Origin: Deltaproteobacteria bacterium
GTDB lineage: Bacteria > Desulfobacterota > Desulfobacteria > Desulfobacterales > UBA11574
Reading direction: 5' to 3'
Length of the DNA stretch: 5,263 nucleotides
NCBI GenBank assembly: GCA_019314155.1
Contig: JAFCZV010000176.1
Coordinates: 1 to 5,263 of the forward strand
How positions within the stretch are numbered: position 1 is the stretch's first letter; each line of letters opens with the position of its first letter. The translations under genes and the position numbers were made by a program. Positions 1 to 5,263 of this stretch are shown here, in pieces. Under the pieces are notes generated by a model, which saw only the letters and a list, made by a program, of their open reading frames with translations, ran no database searches and was not told where the DNA came from.

Positions 1-150
1 TTTGATCAGTTCGGCGTTGAGTTGGGCAAAACCCTTGCCACGGATATACGAAAACAGATGGCCACAAAAAATCGAGACAAGAAGCACACCTTTGATGATA
101 CAGATCCCATAACCGGATTCTATTTGGAGACGCTGTTTTATAGCAAATGA
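1..150 (+). CDS. pgi: Glucose-6-phosphate isomerase, C-terminal end (partial)
   Basis: The window opens in frame inside a gene that ends at the TGA at 148-150, giving 49 residues. The first ten, FDQFGVELGK, match the end of the second glucose-phosphate isomerase signature (FDQxGVExxK). The Lys at residue 10 corresponds to the conserved active-site lysine of the family (Lys518 in the rabbit enzyme). The remaining tail of about 39 residues, ending ITGFYLETLFYSK, is close in length to the E. coli tail after the same motif. The enzyme interconverts glucose 6-phosphate and fructose 6-phosphate in the cytoplasm, in glycolysis and gluconeogenesis. The 5' part lies outside the window, so integrity cannot be judged. 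The next gene starts 21 bases downstream on the same strand, which suggests co-transcription. The identification rests on one strong motif. Confidence 0.87.
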   Translation, partial: FDQFGVELGKTLATDIRKQMATKNRDKKHTFDDTDPITGFYLETLFYSK

Positions 151-171
151 GCGGAACGGGAGCTTTCAACC

Positions 172-450
172 ATGCTTGATCCAACAACAGATAAAATTGA
201 TCCCAACAGGTCCCCCAAACGCTGGCGCCGGTTGCTGCTAAACCGCTGGCTGTTGACAGCTGTCGTTGCAGTGGCGATGTACGCCCTGCTTGGCTTTTTG
301 TTTGCTCCCTGGATATTAAAGCGCTATGTGAGCAATTACGCCGCAGAAAAGCTCAAGCGTAAGGCCTCAATTGTAGAGGTCCGCGTCAACCCGTTTCTTT
401 TTACCTTTGAGGTCAAGGACTTTGTACTCCAAGAGCCGATATTCGTATAG
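172..450 (+). CDS. DUF748 protein, N-terminal fragment with membrane anchor
   Basis: The 92-residue product starts with a charged cytoplasmic stretch (residues 1-26, including KRWRR at 16-20). A hydrophobic segment follows at about 27-49 (WLLTAVVAVAMYALLGFLFAPWIL), consistent with an uncleaved signal anchor. Residues 50-88 (KRYVSNYAAEKL, then VEVRVNPFLFTFEVKDFVLQE) are the typical opening of the DUF748 periplasmic domain. The ATG at 172 is supported by GGGAG at 158-162, nine bases upstream. The last four residues (PIFV) no longer look like the family and come from reading out of frame before the TAG at 448-450. Alone this piece would be a membrane anchor with a stub of a domain and is unlikely to function. 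It begins 21 bases after pgi, probably in the same operon. Confidence 0.72.
   Translation: MLDPTTDKIDPNRSPKRWRRLLLNRWLLTAVVAVAMYALLGFLFAPWILKRYVSNYAAEKLKRKASIVEVRVNPFLFTFEVKDFVLQEPIFV
421..450 (+). other. Frameshift/deletion junction in the DUF748 gene
   Basis: In frame 1 the bases read F V L Q E P I F V stop. In frame 3 the codons from 435 read R A D I R I E R P, which is the expected family sequence further along the protein. One extra base at about 435 (CAA GAG GCC GAT ATT) would give LQE-ADIRIERP in a continuous frame, but the roughly 30 residues normally found between these motifs would still be missing. GCCGAT at 435-440 could be the single remaining copy of a short direct repeat that recombined; this is speculative because the lost sequence cannot be seen. 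Confidence 0.65.
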
Positions 451-800
451 AACGACCGTCATTAAACGTAGAGATTCAAAACAACGGCCGTCTTAATTTC
501 GCAGATCTTGCTGACAGCCTCCCCAGGTCGGACGATCCACCGTCCACCGACCATCGCCCGCCACGACTCCTGATTCAACACGCTGAGGTCGTTGACGGCA
601 GCTTCACTTTCAGCGATCGTTCAGATACCACTCATGCAATAGAAACATTCTCGCCCCTCAACCTCGAGTTCAAAGAGATATCTACAATCCCGGAACGCAA
701 GGGTCCCTACACCGTCAAGGCCGACCTTCCTGGCGGCGGGACCGTTGGCTGGCAGGGCGAAGTATCTTTACACCCTATCTTCTCCGAAGGTAAATTAACC

Positions 801-3575
801 ATGGCGGGTTTCAAGCTGGCCACAGCATGGAAGTTCGCTCAGGACGAGTTGAACATTGCCGAGCCGGCGGGAGATATGGACTTCAGCACCCGCTATCGTT
901 TCGATTATCAAAAGCGCATCGCCCTTTTGCTTTTGCAAGACGCAAAATTCGCACTAAAGGGACTTTCGCTCACAGAAAAGGGCAAGAAAAAACCCTTGTT
1001 ATCTCTGGAAGCGATTGAAGCCGATGGCATGCGTTTCGACCTTCAAGCCCGGGAACTCATGGTTCCTAACATCGTCGTGCGTGACGGTAGAGTTGCGGCA
1101 TCGGTGGATAAAAAGGGGTTGTTGGACTGGCAGAAGCTCGTTGCGCGCCGGGAGCCCACAGACGTAAGTGCACCGATCCCTGGCGCCTCAAAAATCGAGA
1201 GTCAGCCATGGCGACTGAAGGCAGAAGATGTGAAAGTTGAAAACGTTGCTATGGATTATTCAGACCACAGCCGCGCCAACCCGGTGGCGCTCGCTGTCGG
1301 CGGCCTTAATGTTTTGTTGAACGTGTCGGCAGAAGTTGGCACCGGGCCGATAAAAGTTATTGTGGACGATCTGGACGTGGCGTTGAATCGTGTCTCGATT
1401 TCGGAAGCAGGTGACGATACCCCCTTCCTGTCACTTGACACGCTTGCGCTGAATGGCGGGCGCATCGATATTGGCAGTCGTGAGATAACGATCATGCGGG
1501 TCGGGGCTTCCGGCGGTGGAACAGACGTGTTACCCGGTAAAGACGGTCGTATCCGTCTGATTGAGATGTTTAATCCCGGGGATAAAGGCCGGCTGAAACG
1601 CGATATCGCCGAAGCCGGTTTAAAGGCGCAGGCCGAGGGCAAGCCCTGGTCGTTTAGCCTTGATACGTTTGAAATGAACGGCTTTCAGGTGACTCTGCAG
1701 GACAATACCATTGTCCCGGCCATTGTTTATGACCTAAAAGATATCCGGGCGTCACTAAAAAATCTTACCAACGATGATAAAACGCCCATTGACTTTAAAA
1801 CAGATCTAAAGGTGGCCCAGGGCGGAAATGTAAGCGTCAGTGGTCAGGTCAGTCAGGCCGGCGACCGTGCCGATGCACAAGCGAAAATAACGGGGATAAA
1901 CCTTAAACCGCTAGGCTCGGCCCTATCCAAGTTCACGTCGCTTGCGCTTGAGTCTGGTAACATCTCCGCGTCGGCCCGGGTGAGGTATCGTTCTGCCAAA
2001 TCCGGTCCCCGATTACGCGCCAACGGCTCAGTAGGCGTGAACAATCTCATGTTAAACGAGGAAGGCACCGGTGATCGATTCCTCGAATGGAAGGAGATGT
2101 CTGCTGATGGACTAAAATTTGAGCTGTCACCGGATCGCCTGCAAATCGAAAAGTTGAGATTGCTGGAGCCTGGCGTCAAGATTGTGATCTTCAAAGACCG
2201 TAGTATAAATCTGGCCAAGGTGCTTAAGAACTCCGATGCGGTTGGCAACGAGACTGCTGCACACCAGGAGCAACCTCAGGCTCCCCCGCCGAGCAAAGAT
2301 CGAACTCTTTTTCCGGTGAGTATCGAGCGGATTCGGGTGGAGAAAGGTGTTGTTGATTTCACTGACTTCACCCTAGTGTTGCCTTTTGCTGCTCATGTGA
2401 CTGACTTAAGCGGAGGTGCTACGGCCATATCTTCCGACCCGGCGAGTCAAGCCATGATTAAACTCAAAGGCAAGGTTGAAGAATACGGCCTCACCACGGT
2501 GGAGGGTGGGATAAGTCCGTTTGCACCCAAAACGTTCACTGATATCACCGTGTCATTCCAAAACGTTGATATGAAGCCCCTCAGTCCTTATAGCGCTACG
2601 TTTGCCGGGCGAAAAATCGCATCCGGAACGCTCAACCTCAATTTGGAATACAAAATCCAGGACAGCGAACTTCTCGGAGAAAATAAAGTGGTTTTGGATC
2701 AGTTCACCCTCGGTGAAAGGGTTGAGGCACCTAACGCAATTAATCTGCCGCTAGATTTGGCTATCGCACTCCTTAGCGACTCTGAGGGCAAGATCGATGT
2801 GGCGGTACCGGTGAGTGGGAACGTGGACAATCCGAAATTTAGTTACGGGCATGTGATCCGGCAGGCGTTGGTCAACCTTATCACCAAGGTCGTGACTGCA
2901 CCGTTCAGAGCGCTGGGGGGCCTTTTTGGCGACAAGAGCGAGCAGATGGACGCCATCGCTTTCGATCCCGGCAGCGCCCGCTTGCTGCCCCCAGAGCAGG
3001 AAAAACTAAAAGAGGTTGCAGAAGCTCTTAAAAAACGACCTCAACTAAGGCTGGTAGTAGAGGGTCGTTTCGACCCTAACGTGGATGGTGAAGCGCTGCG
3101 TACCGAGCGTGCACGACGTGCTCTTGCTGAACAGGCGGGCGTGAAGCTCGCTCCCGAGGAGGATCCGGGACCGATCGCATTCAACAGCGCAAAAACGCAG
3201 AAAGCTCTGGGAAAGCTATTGGAAATGCGCGGTGGAGACACTGCGATGGTCGATTTCAAGACGCAGTACGAAAAAGCGACCGGCGAGAAGGCCAAACCCG
3301 TGAAATCCTACCTGGCCTTTTTCGGTTGGGAGAGTTCGGATACCGCCTATTATCAGGCCATGTTCAAAGAATTGGTGAAGCGCGAGCCGCTCACCGACAA
3401 CGACCTCCAGAATCTCGCTCAAAGGCGGGGAAAAGCGATCATAGAGGCCCTTAGTACCACCGCCGGTCTGGACGCTGCACGGGTGAGCGCCGGAAGTCCC
3501 GGTCCGGTGGAGAAGGCCTCGACGAAAACAGTCAACACCAAGCTCAAACTGGACGCCATCAAGCCATCTGAGTAG
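801..3575 (+). CDS. DUF748 protein, C-terminal part (AsmA/TamB-like body plus OmpA-like end)
   Basis: The 924-residue product from ATG 801 holds most of a DUF748 protein. The open frame and the homology extend back to about 411-436, so 801 is an internal Met, although GAAGG at 786-790 could serve as a ribosome binding site for a remnant. The body is made of repeated beta-rich AsmA-like units (for example LLLQDAKFALKGLSL and VENVAMDYSDHS). The best-conserved family block spans about 2310-2880: FPVSIERIRVEKGVVDFTDF, then LDQFTLGERV and LPLDLAIALLSDSEGKIDV. From about 2950, AIAFDPGSARLLPPEQEKL and LRLVVEGRFDP resemble an OmpA-like fold found at the end of many DUF748 proteins. A Pro/Gln-rich linker lies near 2262-2295. 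From ATG 801 there is no signal peptide or anchor, so this piece could not reach the periplasm unaided. Family assignment is firm; the role, perhaps in envelope lipid homeostasis, is inference. Confidence 0.78.
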   Translation: MAGFKLATAWKFAQDELNIAEPAGDMDFSTRYRFDYQKRIALLLLQDAKFALKGLSLTEKGKKKPLLSLEAIEADGMRFDLQARELMVPNIVVRDGRVAASVDKKGLLDWQKLVARREPTDVSAPIPGASKIESQPWRLKAEDVKVENVAMDYSDHSRANPVALAVGGLNVLLNVSAEVGTGPIKVIVDDLDVALNRVSISEAGDDTPFLSLDTLALNGGRIDIGSREITIMRVGASGGGTDVLPGKDGRIRLIEMFNPGDKGRLKRDIAEAGLKAQAEGKPWSFSLDTFEMNGFQVTLQDNTIVPAIVYDLKDIRASLKNLTNDDKTPIDFKTDLKVAQGGNVSVSGQVSQAGDRADAQAKITGINLKPLGSALSKFTSLALESGNISASARVRYRSAKSGPRLRANGSVGVNNLMLNEEGTGDRFLEWKEMSADGLKFELSPDRLQIEKLRLLEPGVKIVIFKDRSINLAKVLKNSDAVGNETAAHQEQPQAPPPSKDRTLFPVSIERIRVEKGVVDFTDFTLVLPFAAHVTDLSGGATAISSDPASQAMIKLKGKVEEYGLTTVEGGISPFAPKTFTDITVSFQNVDMKPLSPYSATFAGRKIASGTLNLNLEYKIQDSELLGENKVVLDQFTLGERVEAPNAINLPLDLAIALLSDSEGKIDVAVPVSGNVDNPKFSYGHVIRQALVNLITKVVTAPFRALGGLFGDKSEQMDAIAFDPGSARLLPPEQEKLKEVAEALKKRPQLRLVVEGRFDPNVDGEALRTERARRALAEQAGVKLAPEEDPGPIAFNSAKTQKALGKLLEMRGGDTAMVDFKTQYEKATGEKAKPVKSYLAFFGWESSDTAYYQAMFKELVKREPLTDNDLQNLAQRRGKAIIEALSTTAGLDAARVSAGSPGPVEKASTKTVNTKLKLDAIKPSE

Positions 3576-3707
3576 TTCGCCCCAAGTTTCTCTATAACGG
3601 TTACCGGCTCGCCCAATACCTGGTTGTCACAGCGTCAACCGCTCAATAATAGGTCTTCTCCGTTCCAGTTGCTATCGCGACGCACCGCTTTGAGTATTAG
3701 CTGAGGG

Positions 3708-4730
3708 TCAATCAAACGATTCTTCTCCAAACCTGTAAATTACAGATCCCCACGTCAATCCGGCACCCAGGGCCAGAAAAGCGACGGTGTTTCCATTTTT
3801 GATGCGACCCATTTCAATGGCTTCATCCAGTGCAATGGGAATGCTTGCCGCGGTTGTATTGCCATAACGCTGGACATTGTTGAACACCTTTTCAGGAGAA
3901 ACATTCAATGCCTTTGCAAATGCTTCGTTTATGCGAAGATTTGCCTGATGCGGAATGAAAAGGTCGATGTCGTCCAGAGAAAGATTGGCCTTTTTCAAGG
4001 TTTCTTTGATTACCAATGGGAGTCTTTTTACTGCTGTTTTAAATACCAGCCTTCCGTCCATAACCGGGTAATGCCGGGCCTCTTTCATCATCTCTTTGCT
4101 TAAAAATGGGCTTATTTTGTGAGACGGCAATTCCATCATGAGAACATTTGCAAGTTCTCCCTGGGCGTGAAGTGTAGCGGCCAGAACGCCAACCGGTTCC
4201 TCGGTTTCAACCCCCTCCAGACATACAGCGCCGGCGCCGTCCCCAAAGATTACCGAAATATGGCGTCCCCGGGGAGAGATGTCGAGTGCCGTGCTATGGA
4301 CTTCAGCGCCGACAAAAAGAATCCGATTTGCATGTCCGCTTCGAATAAAAGCGTCCGCAGTCGTAAGACCGTATATAAACCCTGTGCACTGCTGACGGAT
4401 ATCCAGCGCAGGTGTATTTTCAAGTCCGAGTTTATGCTGCAACATACATCCTGAACCCGGAAAATAGATATCCGGACTCATTGTCGCGAAAATAATGAGT
4501 TCGATATCTTCAGGTGACCACCCTGCCCGCTTCAAAGCAATCTTGGAAGCTTCAAGTCCGAGATCAGAGGATCCTACGCCACCATTTTGAGGGACCCAGT
4601 GTCGCTGCTCGATTCCCGTACGCTGGCGTATCCATTCATCGGATGTATCCATCCATTGGGAAAGATCATCGTTGGTGACAACACGTTCCGGAAGATAACG
4701 ACCGGTTCCTTTAATGATTGTTTTTACCAT
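3708..4730 (-). CDS. fabH: Beta-ketoacyl-ACP synthase III (FabH family)
   Basis: The 340-residue protein aligns with FabH from end to end. The family condenses an acyl-CoA, usually acetyl-CoA, with malonyl-ACP to start fatty acid synthesis in the cytoplasm. The catalytic triad is complete: Cys115 (QQCTGF), His261 (PHQANLRI) and Asn291 (YGNTTAAS). CoA-contact residues also match E. coli FabH: Trp33 and Arg37 in DTSDEWIRQRTGI, Arg154 and Arg266. Phe90 (YFPGSG) matches E. coli Phe87, which limits acyl length, so a short primer is likely. FGDGAGA (162-168) and the GAGLTWGS end are typical. It is about 20 residues longer than E. coli FabH, partly from extra sequence near 195-220. The DIRQQC context differs from E. 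coli VAAAC; I recall similar forms in some other bacterial FabH homologues. ATG 4730 gives the canonical start, with AGGGTG five bases upstream. No other fab gene is visible, so it may be a second FabH or serve a special lipid or metabolite pathway. The upstream recombinase gene runs in the same direction. Confidence 0.93.
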   Translation of the reverse strand: MVKTIIKGTGRYLPERVVTNDDLSQWMDTSDEWIRQRTGIEQRHWVPQNGGVGSSDLGLEASKIALKRAGWSPEDIELIIFATMSPDIYFPGSGCMLQHKLGLENTPALDIRQQCTGFIYGLTTADAFIRSGHANRILFVGAEVHSTALDISPRGRHISVIFGDGAGAVCLEGVETEEPVGVLAATLHAQGELANVLMMELPSHKISPFLSKEMMKEARHYPVMDGRLVFKTAVKRLPLVIKETLKKANLSLDDIDLFIPHQANLRINEAFAKALNVSPEKVFNNVQRYGNTTAASIPIALDEAIEMGRIKNGNTVAFLALGAGLTWGSVIYRFGEESFD

Positions 4731-4766
4731 AGAAACACCCTTTTTTTTTCAACTATTAAATATCAT
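4731..4766 (-). promoter_or_regulatory. AT-rich leader and ribosome binding site of fabH
   Basis: Read on the minus strand, these 36 bases between the recombinase stop and the fabH ATG are very AT-rich. They contain a run of nine A (complement of 4741-4749) directly followed by GGGTG and TTTCT before the ATG. AGGGTG, five bases from the start, is a modest Shine-Dalgarno match, and the A run may help ribosome loading. Sequences such as TATAAA and TATTTA just upstream could form a -10 element, but I see no well-spaced -35 match. A promoter here is possible and unproven; fabH could also be transcribed from further upstream. I see no terminator hairpin between the two genes. Confidence 0.4.
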
Positions 4767-5263
4767 TCAATTTATAATGCTCGCCTGTTCCTTTGGTTGC
4801 GTATAGGTTGCGGATGGTTGCGTATCCAGCTCATCAACTTCCGTTTTAAACTTGCCTGGTATCCAGTGGGTATAAACATTGTATGTTGTGGATATGTCGC
4901 TGTGTCCAAGCTGATAACTCACGTCCCCTATGTTGTGGCCCTTTAACAGTCTTATGGTGGCATAGGTGTGTCTGAGGTCATGTATGCGGATATGACGCAA
5001 TCCTGCGGCCTCTAAGCAATGATTCAAGGCATTTCTAAACACCTGAAGAGGGAGGACGTTACCCCTCGACCCTGCAAATACCCATTTAGGAACATCTTCC
5101 CCAGCATACTTCTTCCACTGATTTTGCTTTAATTCGCGCAATACCTCTGCAAGCTGGCTTGACATATCAACCTTGCGTCTATTATTGGTTTTTGTGCCTG
5201 TGATTTTATTTCTATACCAAGTTTTTGTTATATCAATCAACCTATTTTCAAAATCAACGTCAG
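4767..5263 (-). CDS. Tyrosine recombinase / phage-type integrase, C-terminal catalytic domain (partial, 5' end outside window)
   Basis: The reading frame stays open to the right edge. It reads DVDFENRLIDITKTW in front of the TTG at 5240, so that TTG is an internal codon and the gene is truncated by the window. Counting from the TTG codon as residue 1, the tyrosine-recombinase motifs are the beta-hairpin Lys17 (GTKTNNRRKV), His87 and Arg90 (HDLRHTYAT), His113 (YQLGHSDISTT) and the nucleophile Tyr123 (YNVYTHW). The first catalytic Arg and the N-terminal DNA-binding domains must lie beyond 5263. Such enzymes cut and rejoin DNA through a 3'-phosphotyrosine link, integrating and excising phages, islands and other elements. 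The tail (THWIPGKFKTEVDELD) is one I associate with integrases of Desulfobacterota, from memory. The region looks more AT-rich than the DUF748 gene, in keeping with acquired DNA. The gene ends 36 bases before fabH, so any element it serves most likely extends to the right. Confidence 0.92.
   Translation of the reverse strand, partial: DVDFENRLIDITKTWYRNKITGTKTNNRRKVDMSSQLAEVLRELKQNQWKKYAGEDVPKWVFAGSRGNVLPLQVFRNALNHCLEAAGLRHIRIHDLRHTYATIRLLKGHNIGDVSYQLGHSDISTTYNVYTHWIPGKFKTEVDELDTQPSATYTQPKEQASIIN
4795..4825. repeat. Three near-tandem 10-base direct repeats at the 3' end of the recombinase gene
   Basis: On the plus strand GGTTGCGTAT (4795-4804), GGTTGCGGAT (4806-4815) and GGTTGCGTAT (4816-4825) follow one another with a single A between the first two. 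The outer copies are identical and the middle one differs by one base. On the minus strand they encode DTQPSATYTQP near the C-terminus of the recombinase, past the catalytic Tyr. They could be a local duplication in a disordered tail, or short arm-type or accessory binding sites of the kind often found next to int genes. The sequence alone does not decide. Confidence 0.6.

Larger units (their letters stand above)
172..3575 (+). pseudogene. DUF748 (AsmA/TamB-like) envelope protein gene, broken by a frameshift with likely internal deletion
   Basis: Both pieces belong to one gene. Frame 1 from ATG 172 gives the membrane anchor and the start of the family domain, then stops at 450. The family sequence resumes in frame 3, open from 411 to the TAG at 3573-3575. 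From about 436 that frame reads ADIRIERPSLNVEI, then NNGRLNFADL and PPRLLIQHAEVVDGSFTFSDRS, and it runs on through ATG 801 without a break. DUF748 proteins normally have about 30 residues (a DGxPL...FxxLSSLFRxAWTF-like stretch) between the LQE-type and IRIERP-type motifs. Here the two nearly touch, so sequence appears to be missing as well as the frame lost. Apart from this one lesion the gene is uninterrupted for over 3 kb, so the damage is recent, or is an assembly or sequencing fault. Intact members are about 1,100-1,250 residues, are anchored in the inner membrane with a periplasmic body, and resemble lipid-transport AsmA-like proteins. Their exact function is unsettled. Confidence 0.8.

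Noticed and set aside
1256..2248. Two minus-strand open frames inside the DUF748 gene
   Set aside because: The plus strand carries continuous DUF748 homology here; the antisense products are Ser/Arg/Pro-rich and look like shadow translations.
3605..3607. Small palindrome CGGTTACCG around 3598-3607, considered as an operator
   Set aside because: Nine bases of symmetry are expected by chance and the site lies downstream of both genes.
3622..3640. Possible hairpin GGTTG...CAACC between the convergent DUF748 and fabH genes, considered as a terminator
   Set aside because: The stem is only five base pairs with a nine-base loop and no T run follows on either strand, so it does not support a terminator call.
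4119..4454. Plus-strand open frame of 111 codons opposite fabH
   Set aside because: It lies wholly antisense to a firmly identified gene, shows no recognisable protein features and is best explained as a shadow of fabH coding bias.
4741..4749. Nine-base T run considered as a plus-strand intrinsic terminator tail
   Set aside because: No GC-rich hairpin precedes it on the plus strand and no plus-strand gene ends nearby.
4587..4946. Plus-strand open frame of 119 codons spanning the fabH start, the spacer and the recombinase end
   Set aside because: It runs antisense across two well-supported genes and their spacer and resembles no family I recognise.
5238..5240. TTG as the true start of a short 157-residue recombinase
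   Set aside because: The frame remains open upstream to the window edge and reads DVDFENRL, the expected integrase sequence before this point, so the TTG is internal.

Overview
The window is an ordinary chromosomal segment of moderate GC content, with one damaged gene and the edge of what may be an integrated element. The gene set suggests a Gram-negative proteobacterium-like organism: a long DUF748/AsmA-like envelope protein beside pgi, a FabH with a DIRQQCTGF active site, and a tyrosine recombinase ending in THWIPGKFKTEVDELD. The last two remind me of Desulfobacterota (former Deltaproteobacteria) sequences. That placement is recall and inference, not a search result.

Left part, plus strand (1-3575). 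The window opens inside the last 49 codons of glucose-6-phosphate isomerase (pgi). Twenty-one bases after its stop begins a DUF748-family gene of about 3.4 kb, probably in the same transcript. It has an N-terminal membrane anchor, a long AsmA/TamB-like periplasmic body and an OmpA-like C-terminal segment. Its reading frame is broken near 433-440. The first 92 codons stop at 450, and the family sequence resumes in another frame, open from 411 to 3575. The join also lacks the roughly 30 residues that the family normally has there, so it looks like a deletion that also shifts the frame, or an assembly or sequencing fault. The ATG at 801 lies in the middle of family homology and is probably not the ancestral start.

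Centre (3576-3707). A 132-base gap separates the convergent DUF748 and fabH genes. I see no convincing terminator or other element in it.

Right part, minus strand (3708-5263). A complete 340-residue beta-ketoacyl-ACP synthase III (FabH) has all catalytic residues. Upstream of it on the same strand, 36 bases away, is the C-terminal catalytic part of a tyrosine recombinase whose 5' end runs off the window. The recombinase carries the Lys, HxxR, LGH and Tyr-nucleophile motifs; its first catalytic Arg would lie outside. Three 10-base near-repeats sit in the last codons of the recombinase gene, and an AT-rich stretch with a nine-base A run separates it from fabH. This junction is a plausible element boundary.

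I found no RNA genes, CRISPR array or complete mobile element, and nothing that amounts to a clearly new system. The broken DUF748 gene and the recombinase-fabH junction are the points most worth checking.
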